Of a stretch of 35,516 nt of DNA, positions 9,450 to 17,675 are shown in pieces. Position 1 is the stretch's first letter, and each line of letters begins with the position of its first letter. Source of the DNA: an uncultured Gemmataceae bacterium (lineage in GTDB: Bacteria > Planctomycetota > Planctomycetia > Gemmatales > Gemmataceae); the NCBI GenBank assembly GCA_937922175.1, contig CAKZUU010000010.1:1-35516 (forward strand), given 5' to 3'. Both the position numbers and the translations under genes were made by a program. A model generated the notes under the pieces. The model saw only the letters and a list, made by a program, of their open reading frames with translations, ran no database searches and had not been told where the DNA came from.

Positions 9450-10706
9450 TCATCCCCAGCGAACGGCCGATGCCTTGACCTGCTCAGCGGCAGCCAAGGC
9501 TCGGGCACTCACCTGCAAAACACGCACGAACCCCTCGCTGTCGGCATGGTCGAACACGCCAATCGCTTCCATCGAGGCATTGGCCTCCGAATAAAGCGAG
9601 TGGGGAACTTCGGCCGCCGAGTCGAAGATGACCCGGCCTTTGTACAGCGACACCGTGATCGTGCCCGTGACTAGTTCTGTCACTTGGTGAATCGCTTCAC
9701 GGATCATGCGCGAAGCGAAATCGAAGCCATAACCTTGGTAAATCTGCTTCGCCATCACAACCGACAGATGGTCAAAAACCTCTCGGGCGCGACGATCGAG
9801 AATCAGTTGGAGCAAATAACCATAGCAGCTACCCAGCAACTCCATCCCCGGAGCTTCGTAGACGCCCCGGGATTTGATCCCCACGAAACGGTTTTCGACC
9901 AGATGATAGCCGATGCCGACCCCGTGCCGCCCCCCCAGTTGGTTCGCCTTCGACAGCGCACGGAAGGCGTCGGTTGGCTCGCCGTTGATGGCCACCGGCC
10001 GACCTTTCTCGAACCGAATGGTCACCCGTTCGGAGGTATCCGGCGCTTGTTCCGGATGAACTCCCATGCCTGGGGTGATAAATCCCGGAGGCGTGTCCAA
10101 GGATTCGAGCCGGCCCGCCTCGTGCGTCAGCCCCAACAGGTTGGCGTCGGTCGAATACGGCGAATCCTTCGTCGCCTTGATGGGCAATCGATGCGACAGA
10201 CAGTAGTCGATCATCTCGCTGCGTCCACGGAAACGGGCGAGGAATTCCGAATCGCGCCAGGGAGCATAAACTTCGATTTCCGGTGCGAGCATGTTGGTGC
10301 ACAATTGGAAGCGCACCTGGTCGTTCCCTCGACCGGTAGCGCCATGGCTGAGGATCTTCAGCCCCCGCTGCCGCATCAAAGGAATCATGCCGGCAACGAG
10401 AACGTGCCGGGCGATGCCGGTGGTGTTCCAATAGCGACCCTCGTAAGTTGCCTGGGTCTGAATCAATTCGATCCCTGCCTCGGCAATGGCCTCGCGCAGG
10501 TCCATGCGAACGAAGTCAACGGCACCGCAAGCCAACATCCGCTGGCGGATTTCATCGAAATCGACTTCGTCCGGCTGAGCCAGATCGGCCGAAAAACAGA
10601 CCACCCGCACGCCCTGTTCGCTCAGCCATCGGGTAATGGTGCAACTATCCAGACCACCCGAAGCAGCAAAAGCAATCGTTCGACCTTTCAGTTGGCTGGC
10701 ATTCAT
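9450..10706 (-). CDS. argG: Argininosuccinate synthase
   Basis: The enzyme condenses citrulline and aspartate using ATP, the penultimate step of arginine synthesis. The 418-residue protein opens with the PP-loop SGGLDS (16-21) that binds ATP. It continues with segments resembling the E. coli-type ArgG: YWNTTGIARH, ATGRGNDQVRF, YSTDANLLGLTHEA, GGRHGVGIG and ENRFVGIKSRGVYEAPG. The last two carry typical substrate-binding residues of the family. The ATG at 10706 gives the usual short N-terminus before the PP-loop; a 13-residue upstream extension in frame seems untranslated. A weak GTGAG lies six bases before it. The gene is divergent from ribD and convergent with the M28 gene (83-base gap). No argH or other arginine gene is adjacent. 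Confidence 0.93.
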   Translation of the reverse strand: MNASQLKGRTIAFAASGGLDSCTITRWLSEQGVRVVCFSADLAQPDEVDFDEIRQRMLACGAVDFVRMDLREAIAEAGIELIQTQATYEGRYWNTTGIARHVLVAGMIPLMRQRGLKILSHGATGRGNDQVRFQLCTNMLAPEIEVYAPWRDSEFLARFRGRSEMIDYCLSHRLPIKATKDSPYSTDANLLGLTHEAGRLESLDTPPGFITPGMGVHPEQAPDTSERVTIRFEKGRPVAINGEPTDAFRALSKANQLGGRHGVGIGYHLVENRFVGIKSRGVYEAPGMELLGSCYGYLLQLILDRRAREVFDHLSVVMAKQIYQGYGFDFASRMIREAIHQVTELVTGTITVSLYKGRVIFDSAAEVPHSLYSEANASMEAIGVFDHADSEGFVRVLQVSARALAAAEQVKASAVRWG

Positions 10707-10805
10707 GATCGTCTCACGACAAAGGAAAACACGGGTAGAATACAAGGCAATCGAGAAGTTTCATCCAGAGTGACTCGGGAAAACGGGGAAGCGCGAGAGC
10801 CGGGT

Positions 10806-11864
10806 TTGAGCGATTCCGATTGGATGCGGCGGGCGTTGGAATTAGCGGAGCGGGGTCGGGGATGGGTCGAACCGAACCCGATGGTCGGCGCCGTCATCGT
10901 GCGCGATGGCCGGGTCGTCGGCGAGGGCTGGCACGAAGTCTATGGTGGACCTCATGCCGAGATCAACGCGCTCCGGCAGGCCGGTCATTTGGCCCGAAGC
11001 GCCACACTCTATGTCACTCTGGAGCCATGCTGCCACCACGGCAAGACCCCCCCGTGCACCGAGGCGGTGATCGCGGCCGGAATCAAGCGAGTCGTCGCCG
11101 CGATGCCGGATCCATTTCCCCAAGTCGCCGGGCAAGGTCTCGAGCAACTGCGATCAGCCGGAATCGAAATCGAGGTGGGATTGCACCAAGCCGAAGCCCG
11201 CCGGCTCAACGCACCCTACTTGACCCGTCTTGAAAAAGCTCGCCCCTACGTCCATGCCAAATGGGCGATGACGCTGGATGGAAAGTTGGCCACCCATCAG
11301 GGCGATTCTCGATGGATCAGCGGCGACGAATCGCGGCGAAAGGTTCACGCCCTGCGCGGCTTGATGGACGCGATCATCGTCGGCGCGGGGACCGTTCGTG
11401 CCGACGACCCGTTGTTGACGGTCCGCCCACCGGGGCCACGAATCCCGACCCGTTTGGTCCTCACGCGCCAGGGCGATCTCCCCCCGACGTGTCGGCTGTG
11501 GCAGACTTTGGATCAGGCACCGGTGTGGCTTGCGGGTCCTCACCTGGCCGAGCGTATTCGACATTTCCCCCAAGGCGTGGAGATTCTCTCGGCGGAGTCC
11601 ATCGCCGATCTGCTCGCCGAACTCGCGTGCCGAGGTTTCACGAATGTGCTCGTCGAAGGAGGAGCGCAAGTCTTGGGAGCGTTCTTCGATGCTCGTCTGA
11701 TCGATGAAGTTCATGTCTTCGTAGCGCCGAAACTGATCGGCGGAAGCGGACCGTCCGCCCTGTTGGGTCTTGGGCTTCCCACGATGACCAGCGCCATCCA
11801 ACTTCAAGACGTTTGTTATGAACGCAGCGGTAGGGACTGCTATATCCACGGATTGCTTCGATGA
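10806..11864 (+). CDS. ribD: Bifunctional riboflavin biosynthesis deaminase/reductase RibD
   Basis: RibD carries out two steps of riboflavin synthesis: deamination of the diaminopyrimidine from GTP, then NADPH-dependent reduction of the ribose side chain. The N-terminal cytidine-deaminase-like domain shows the zinc site HAE (50-52) and PCCHHGKTPPC (Cys75, Cys84). The C-terminal DHFR-like reductase shows KWAMTLDGKLAT, GAGTVRADDPLL and LVEGGAQVLGAFF. The total of 352 residues is normal. I chose the TTG at 10806 (MSDSDWMRRALELA) because it gives the usual RibD N-terminus and has GAGAG six bases upstream. A GTG at 10770 and an ATG at 10824 are alternatives. The frame is also open far upstream across argG, which is only antisense. 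The stop overlaps the next start (ATGA), so translational coupling is likely. Confidence 0.93.
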   Translation: MSDSDWMRRALELAERGRGWVEPNPMVGAVIVRDGRVVGEGWHEVYGGPHAEINALRQAGHLARSATLYVTLEPCCHHGKTPPCTEAVIAAGIKRVVAAMPDPFPQVAGQGLEQLRSAGIEIEVGLHQAEARRLNAPYLTRLEKARPYVHAKWAMTLDGKLATHQGDSRWISGDESRRKVHALRGLMDAIIVGAGTVRADDPLLTVRPPGPRIPTRLVLTRQGDLPPTCRLWQTLDQAPVWLAGPHLAERIRHFPQGVEILSAESIADLLAELACRGFTNVLVEGGAQVLGAFFDARLIDEVHVFVAPKLIGGSGPSALLGLGLPTMTSAIQLQDVCYERSGRDCYIHGLLR

Positions 11865-12376
11865 AATGGCAATTGTTAACACGCCGAGGGCATTATTGGG
11901 CAGCCATCATTGTCGCCCTGCCGGGGTTCGTCATGATGACGACCGGGCTATTGCTCCAGGTAAAAAAGCACTGGAGTTGGGTGCAGCCCCCCGAGAAACG
12001 AGGCAAAAGCGAGCAACCGCAAGTGTCGTTCGAGCAAGTTTTCCGGGTCTGCCAAACCGTTCCCGAAGCAGAGATTCGATCCTGGGCCGATGTCGCTCGA
12101 ATTGATGTCCGCCCATCTCGGGGTTTGATGAAGGTGACCGCCCGAAATCAATGGGAAATCCAACTCGATGCGGCCAGCGCGGAGATTCTCCAAGTCGCCT
12201 TCCGTCGATCCGACATCATCGAATCCATGCATGACGGATCGTGGTTTCACGAATCGGCCAAGCTGTGGGTCTTTTTCCCAGCTGGCGTGCTTCTGCTGTT
12301 TTTGTGGTTCAGCGGCATGTACCTGTTTTGGTTGCCGCGCTACGTCCGTTGGCGGCGGGCCCGACCACAAAAGTGA
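11861..12376 (+). CDS. PepSY-like two-helix membrane protein
   Basis: This 171-residue protein has one membrane helix near the N-terminus (about 13-33, AAIIVALPGFVMMTTGLLL) and one near the C-terminus (about 137-159, with FPAGVLLLFLWFSGMYLFWL). Between them is a soluble segment of about 90 residues with PepSY-like alternation. The N-terminal HYWAAIIVALPGFVMMTTG pattern and the terminal GMYLFWLPR resemble PepSY-associated transmembrane proteins, which often accompany iron-uptake or redox functions, but the role here is unknown. The ATG overlaps the ribD stop by four bases, so the two are translationally coupled without an obvious functional link. It converges with the FAD oxidoreductase gene with only 14 bases between the stop codons. 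Confidence 0.7.
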   Translation: MKWQLLTRRGHYWAAIIVALPGFVMMTTGLLLQVKKHWSWVQPPEKRGKSEQPQVSFEQVFRVCQTVPEAEIRSWADVARIDVRPSRGLMKVTARNQWEIQLDAASAEILQVAFRRSDIIESMHDGSWFHESAKLWVFFPAGVLLLFLWFSGMYLFWLPRYVRWRRARPQK

Positions 12377-12390
12377 GACGGGAAAAGAGA

Positions 12391-13983
12391 TCAACCCAGC
12401 GGGGCGTATCGCGCCATGATCGCTTTGGCGGTACGCAGGCCATCGACGGCAGCGCTGACGATGCCCCCGGCGTAGCCGGCCCCTTCGCCCACAGGATAAA
12501 GCCCATCGATCCCCGGGGACATCCGATTCTCTGGATCGCGGACCAGACGAACCGGTGCGCTGCCTCGAGCCTCAGGACCGGCCAAGACAGCTTCCGGCAA
12601 AAATCGGCCCCGCCAACGGTGATCCAGGATCGGCAAGCCCTGACGCAGGGCTTCGACCACAAGGGGCGGCAGCACTTCCTCCAGATTCGCGGCGACAGCC
12701 CCGCGGGGATAACTCACCGCCGGAACTTCCCGTGATCGCCGACGTTCGAGAAAATCCGAGGCCCGCTGCACGGGACAACGATACTCTCCTCGGCCGATCT
12801 CAAAGGCACGACGTTCGTATTGCCGCTGCAATTCCACGCCCGACAGGGGGTGGTCACTCGGAAACGCCTCAATCGGGATCGTCACGACCAAGCCGCTATT
12901 GGCCCACGGAGAGTCCCGCTTCGACAGGCTCATCCCATTCGTGCAAAAATACCCCGCTTCCGAGACACTCGGGATGATATATCCCCCGGCACACATGCAA
13001 AACGTGAAGACATCATGCTTCCCATGAGCGACGAGTGAATAATCAGCCGAGCCGAGAAGTGTCTCCAGGCGTGCCGTCCCGTATTGGACACGATTGACCA
13101 ACTCTTGTGGGTGTTCGACCCGAACGCCAAATTGAAATGGTTTGCGGACCATCGGCACGCCCCGGCGATGCAGCATGGCATAAGTGTCGCGGGCGCTGTG
13201 GCCAATGGCCAGGACCACGATCTGGGCGGGGAGCCAGCCCGAGGTCGTTTGGACTCCACGAATGCGTCCGTCCGACCAAACGAGGTCTTCCATTCGGCAA
13301 TGAAAGCGGACCTCGCCGCCGAAATCCTGGATTCGTTGACGCCAAGCTTTGATGACGGCGGGCAAGCGATTGCTCCCCAAGTGCGGGCGGTGTTCATACA
13401 GGATGCCCGGTTTTCCCTTGCACTCGGCAAACAACTCCAGGATGCGATGAACGTCGGGTCCGGAGAGCCGGCAGGTCAATTTCCCGTCGCTGAATGTCCC
13501 GGCGCCCCCTTCGCCGAACAGGTAATTGCTCTCCGGCGAAAACGGCCCACCGTCGTCGAATCGCTTGACATCGCGGATTCGTTGGGTGACGGGAGGTCCA
13601 CGCTCCAACAGCAACGGACGATAGCCTTCAGCGGCCAAAAAGTACGCGGCTGCCAGCCCCCCGGGGCCTGACCCGACGACGATCGGGCGATGCTGGAGCG
13701 GACGATCTCCCGGTGGGGGCAGGACAAATGGCTCCTCCTTATAAGGTTCAACCGTCACTCCACCCGTGGTCCGGCCCAAGCCCGTGCGTTCATCACGGAG
13801 AGCGACTTCCAGACTATACACGAATTGGATGTGCCCTTTATCCCGCACGTCCAAGCTCTTTCTTAAGATGCGCCACGAGCGCAACTCATCGGGACGTATC
13901 CCAACGGCGGCGGCGAGACGTAAAGGTAGCTCGGCTTGCGGAGCATCGACCGACAACCGTAGATTTGAAACACGCCAGCCCAC
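12391..13983 (-). CDS. COG2509-like FAD-dependent oxidoreductase
   Basis: This 530-residue flavoprotein has an N-terminal domain of about 95 residues (RVSNLRLSVDAP, then ILRKSLDVRDK) typical of the COG2509 'uncharacterised FAD-dependent dehydrogenase' family. The FAD-binding Rossmann motif VVGSGPGG follows (around 102-109). Further family landmarks are LFGEGGAGTFSDGKLT, AIGHSARDTY, FCMCAGGYIIPSVSE and the C-terminal FAD contact LYPVGEGAGYAGG. The substrate is unknown for the family. I chose the GTG at 13983, preceded by GGGTAGGG and six bases of spacing, because the family N-terminus starts here. Longer in-frame starts would run into the upstream gene. It lies 53 bases after the zinc-ribbon gene on the same strand, so co-transcription is possible. 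Confidence 0.85.
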   Translation of the reverse strand: MGWRVSNLRLSVDAPQAELPLRLAAAVGIRPDELRSWRILRKSLDVRDKGHIQFVYSLEVALRDERTGLGRTTGGVTVEPYKEEPFVLPPPGDRPLQHRPIVVGSGPGGLAAAYFLAAEGYRPLLLERGPPVTQRIRDVKRFDDGGPFSPESNYLFGEGGAGTFSDGKLTCRLSGPDVHRILELFAECKGKPGILYEHRPHLGSNRLPAVIKAWRQRIQDFGGEVRFHCRMEDLVWSDGRIRGVQTTSGWLPAQIVVLAIGHSARDTYAMLHRRGVPMVRKPFQFGVRVEHPQELVNRVQYGTARLETLLGSADYSLVAHGKHDVFTFCMCAGGYIIPSVSEAGYFCTNGMSLSKRDSPWANSGLVVTIPIEAFPSDHPLSGVELQRQYERRAFEIGRGEYRCPVQRASDFLERRRSREVPAVSYPRGAVAANLEEVLPPLVVEALRQGLPILDHRWRGRFLPEAVLAGPEARGSAPVRLVRDPENRMSPGIDGLYPVGEGAGYAGGIVSAAVDGLRTAKAIMARYAPLG

Positions 13984-14036
13984 AGCCGACCCTACCCGAT
14001 GCCGATTCCTGACGATGTTGATTTTCCTCTCGTTGC

Positions 14037-15182
14037 TCAATTTCTGCCGACTCGTACCTCGGATGCATCGAACGTCACCCCGACGACCGCGCAGACGGAC
14101 CATTCTCGACCCTCAAACGGAATTAACCCCCGGCGAAGCAGCACGCGCCAAACGATCGGTTCCGGTCCGGAATGAGCTTTCACCGAACGCAGAACTTGCT
14201 CGTCCATCGGATCGGTGCAAACGACCGTGCGACGTTCGGCGCCGGGGGCCAACGGCTGGTCGTCTTCATCCTGTCCCACGACGAAGACGCGGCGAAATGT
14301 CGAACGCCCCGAATGGCCCCGCCAGTCGATCGCCCCGCCGTAGGCATGGTAGCCGTCGGCGATCAATTGAGTGTACGGCCTCGGAATGCCACGCCGGGGC
14401 TGATATCGGCGGTCGAAAGCTGGGTCCGTCGGATGAAACCAAATATCTCGAGAGAGGTTTTTCAAGCGTAGACGCATCACCAACGATTCCCGCGTTGCAC
14501 GGGTCGACGACACCTCTCCGCTTTGAAACACGGTACGGATGTCGATCCGTCGCTGCTCGACGGCTTCGGGCGTGACCTCCAGGTCTCCAACGGTGAGCGT
14601 TTCTCCCAATCGCACGATTAAGCCCGGCGGAAGAGGAGCATCGACGGGCGGTAATCGCTCCAAGCGTCGGCCAAGCTGCATGCGTCGTGCAGGTTCGTAT
14701 TCGCCGAGAATGTCCGGTATGTTGGCCAAAGGATGTTCCGCCGCTGCCTGTTGTTGATTCCGGAAGTACAACCAACCGGCGATGAATGTCATGCTGAGCG
14801 AATAGGGGACCAGGATGCTCAACAACAGACCGGGCCATCGGCTGGATGGTGTGGGCGAAGGGGACACGTTCCTGGGCTGTCTCGCCGATGACGAGGCAGG
14901 CGCGTGCGCCACTTGGGAGGCGACCCAGTCAGGCAAGGGCGGTTCCGCTTGAGGATGTTCCACGGTCGTCGCGGTCGGCCAATCCTCTGGAGCCAACATC
15001 ATTGGCGGCGGAGGCTCGTTCGAGAAAGTTTCCTCAACCGAAGTCGGCTCCAACGCCGACCGCGATTCCGGGACCTGAATCGACGCACCGCATTCAGGAC
15101 AAGCAATCGTCTGACCCGCAATTGCCGCTGAAGTCTCGACGATCCGTCCACAATGACTGCAGGGAATGGAAATCGGATGCAT
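14037..15182 (-). CDS. Zinc-ribbon single-pass membrane protein
   Basis: This 381-residue protein begins with a zinc ribbon formed by CSHC (Cys8, Cys11) and CPEC (Cys28, Cys31). A Pro/Ser-rich low-complexity stretch (about 40-115) leads to one membrane helix (about 117-140), and the rest is probably outside the cytoplasm. The C-terminal region contains LGETLTVGDLEVTPEAVE and LVMRLRLKNLSRDIWFHP, resembling the Ig-like DUF4352 fold, where conserved hydrophobics define beta-strands; that match is by eye. Planctomycetes have many zinc-ribbon/low-complexity/TM proteins of unknown role. The ATG at 15182 has no clear Shine-Dalgarno sequence, but it places the ribbon at the N-terminus. Function is unknown. 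Confidence 0.72.
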   Translation of the reverse strand: MHPISIPCSHCGRIVETSAAIAGQTIACPECGASIQVPESRSALEPTSVEETFSNEPPPPMMLAPEDWPTATTVEHPQAEPPLPDWVASQVAHAPASSSARQPRNVSPSPTPSSRWPGLLLSILVPYSLSMTFIAGWLYFRNQQQAAAEHPLANIPDILGEYEPARRMQLGRRLERLPPVDAPLPPGLIVRLGETLTVGDLEVTPEAVEQRRIDIRTVFQSGEVSSTRATRESLVMRLRLKNLSRDIWFHPTDPAFDRRYQPRRGIPRPYTQLIADGYHAYGGAIDWRGHSGRSTFRRVFVVGQDEDDQPLAPGAERRTVVCTDPMDEQVLRSVKAHSGPEPIVWRVLLRRGLIPFEGREWSVCAVVGVTFDASEVRVGRN

Positions 15183-15330
15183 GGGCTAAGGCTGATTCCG
15201 CTGTTGTTTGCCGTGGTTCGCCCGCTCGTTGGGCTTGTGCGAATTATAGCGGCTTGCCGCCACGGCGAGCCGCACGGTCACGACGCGAGATGATATGATG
15301 ATCCCAGCCAATGTACCAGGGGGCCGACCA

Positions 15331-17640
15331 ATGGATATCATGTTGGGGTTGTCGACTTTGGCAGTGAGCAGTCTGGTCTTCGGTACTGCCGGTGTGGGAG
15401 GGATCGATTCCGGTGGTCTCGCGATTCAGACCATGGTCGACCTGCTTCGCAGTCGATTCGGTTCCCAAGGTTCTCGATTGGTCACCGCGCTGCGACGGGC
15501 CAACCAACGGGCGTGGCGGACCTTGGAAATGGCGTTGGCTGGCGACTCGTTCTGGCAACGGTGTCGAACGGTGCTGACGAGCGCGGATGAGAAGGCGTTA
15601 CGACGTGAACTACAAGCGTATTTCCAAGCGTTGCAATTGCCCCAAGCTGACCCCACGCGCTTTTGTCGCCAATGCGTTGCGGAGTTGCGCTCAGCGCAAA
15701 AGCAGGGGCTGCTCGATCACGACCGGCTCGACCCGGCGCGGCTCGCCGAGAACGCGGGCCAACTCCTCCAGTTTCGGGAAACCCAATCGTGGCTCAACGC
15801 GGAAAAAAAGATCCTCCTACGTGTCAGCGAGGCGTTGCGACACGCGGGCTACACGCACCTGGCCGAGTTGATTGATTTGCAGCCCTGCTCAGATCAAACA
15901 TTGCTGACCGCCTCCGTCCGATTTTTCTTCCGTCGTGCCGTCGAGGAAGATCGTGAACTATTCCAGAGTCTCGCGTTCTCGCAACTGGAATCCATTCAAC
16001 ACGAGCAGCAACATCAATTTGAGGCGATCCAGGGACTGCTCACCCAATACGGCGACCGACTGGAGAATCTGCTGGACGAATTGCAAGCGGGAGTCTGGGA
16101 GATCCACAGCACCGTTCTGGATGTGCGCCAGGAACAGCAACGGCAAGCCGGCCGACATGAGGAACTTTACCAAGCCGTCATTGATCTTCAGCGACGCCTG
16201 GACTTGATGCATCGAAATCTTCGACCCAGGGACAGTCTCTCGATCCGAGGAGATGTGGAGAAACGTCTCGTCCGGGAGCTTGTCAAGCGGATTCGGTCGT
16301 TACCGGAGGATCAGCGACAGGACATGCCCGCTCTGCTGAATGCCGTGGGCATGCTTCAAGTGGCGGCGGGCGATTTTCAGCCAGCCCAACATGACTTTAT
16401 GGAGGTGGCGCAAGTCGTTCACGACACCGAAGCTCGCGCGGAGGCCCATTACAATGCGTACCGGGCCTGTCTCGAACGTCGCGATTGGATCGCGGCGTTG
16501 GATTCCTTGAACCGTGCCGTTCAGCTCGATCGGCCTCGCTTCGAGCCATTCCCCTGGCGAAAATATCGCCCTGAACGCATTCTCGGTGCGGGCGGTTTCG
16601 GTGTCGCGTTTCTTTGCCGACACACCCGCATCGACGTCCTCGTCGTGGTGAAGACGTTGAATTCCGAGGATCTCGAGCGCGACTTAACGGATATTTTCAA
16701 CGAAGCCCGTGCTTTACGCCAGATCGCTCACCCGAACATCATCGGTTTAAGGGACTGTGATTTCGCCGACGACGAGCAGTCCCGGGCGTACATCGAGATG
16801 GATTACTTCGAGAGCGAGTCCCTCGAGGCGTACATTGGCTCTCACGGCTGTTTATCCGAGGCCGACCTCATCGACCTCGCGCGACAATGGGCCGAGGGAC
16901 TTCGAGCCGCCCATGAACATGGCATCTTGCACCGAGACGTGAAACCCGGAAACATTCTCGTCCGACGCGAAGGCAAGAACTGGCTCACCAAACTCATCGA
17001 CTTTGGGTTGGCTGTGCATCGGGACCTTATGGTCGGCTCAACCGCGTCGGAGTCTCTGAGGGGGCGGAGTATCGCGGGGACCATCGACTATGCCGCGCCC
17101 GAGCAGATGGGCAAAATGCCAGGCGTCCCCGTGGACCGCGCCAGTGACGTGTTTGGCTTTGCTCGGACGTGTTATTTCGCCTTGTTCGGCACACCGTATC
17201 CTAAGGCCAAACATTTCGACAGACTCACTCCCGCTTGGCGAAATCTGCTCGACGATTGCACCAACGACGACCCACGAGAACGCCCGGCGGATTTCAATGA
17301 GCTTCTCAAACGTTGGCCCGGCACTCGGAGTGCGGTTCCGGTCGCTCCCACCATGGCGACTCCCATCACCGCCGGTCAACTATGGAGTCAGATTGTCGAT
17401 CAAACCAGAGGCCTTCTGAAATCTGCCTTTGCCACTCATACTCCATTGGCAAAACCGGTCACGGAGAAACCCAGCCGCGGGGTTGCTTCCGACGACTCCC
17501 TCCACCCGGAGAAGGAAGCGGCCATTCCCGAAGTCATCCAAGCCGTCCAAACCGCGATTCCCGAGGTCACCGCAATCGACGACGAATTAGAAGTCCTGCC
17601 GGTCATTCCGGAGTCCCAACCTCCTAAGCCTCCAACGTGA
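15331..17640 (+). CDS. Ser/Thr protein kinase with N-terminal helical and coiled-coil region
   Basis: This 769-residue protein has its kinase at the C-terminal half. The Gly-rich loop GAGGFG (about 419-424), catalytic Lys441 in VVVKTL, HRDVKPGN (from 534), DFG (557-559) and APE (589-591) are all present, so it should be active. Ahead of it are a hydrophobic Gly-rich N-terminus (LSTLAVSSLVFGTAGVGG), a helical region, a coiled coil rich in Gln/Glu (about 220-300) and a TPR-like segment (about 345-410). A tail of about 130 residues without a membrane helix follows the kinase. I chose the ATG at 15331 because AGGGGG (15318-15323) lies seven bases upstream; the ATG at 15295 is an alternative adding 12 residues. 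The N-terminal half is unlike the usual planctomycete arrangement of kinase first and sensor after. The target is unknown. Confidence 0.85.
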   Translation: MDIMLGLSTLAVSSLVFGTAGVGGIDSGGLAIQTMVDLLRSRFGSQGSRLVTALRRANQRAWRTLEMALAGDSFWQRCRTVLTSADEKALRRELQAYFQALQLPQADPTRFCRQCVAELRSAQKQGLLDHDRLDPARLAENAGQLLQFRETQSWLNAEKKILLRVSEALRHAGYTHLAELIDLQPCSDQTLLTASVRFFFRRAVEEDRELFQSLAFSQLESIQHEQQHQFEAIQGLLTQYGDRLENLLDELQAGVWEIHSTVLDVRQEQQRQAGRHEELYQAVIDLQRRLDLMHRNLRPRDSLSIRGDVEKRLVRELVKRIRSLPEDQRQDMPALLNAVGMLQVAAGDFQPAQHDFMEVAQVVHDTEARAEAHYNAYRACLERRDWIAALDSLNRAVQLDRPRFEPFPWRKYRPERILGAGGFGVAFLCRHTRIDVLVVVKTLNSEDLERDLTDIFNEARALRQIAHPNIIGLRDCDFADDEQSRAYIEMDYFESESLEAYIGSHGCLSEADLIDLARQWAEGLRAAHEHGILHRDVKPGNILVRREGKNWLTKLIDFGLAVHRDLMVGSTASESLRGRSIAGTIDYAAPEQMGKMPGVPVDRASDVFGFARTCYFALFGTPYPKAKHFDRLTPAWRNLLDDCTNDDPRERPADFNELLKRWPGTRSAVPVAPTMATPITAGQLWSQIVDQTRGLLKSAFATHTPLAKPVTEKPSRGVASDDSLHPEKEAAIPEVIQAVQTAIPEVTAIDDELEVLPVIPESQPPKPPT

Positions 17641-17675
17641 TCGAATCCACGAGGCGTATGTGGCGTGAGACGTCG

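Noticed and set aside
9684-10805. Open frame on the plus strand running through argG into ribD
   Set aside because: It is antisense to a clear argG and its product matches nothing; only the portion from 10806 is RibD.
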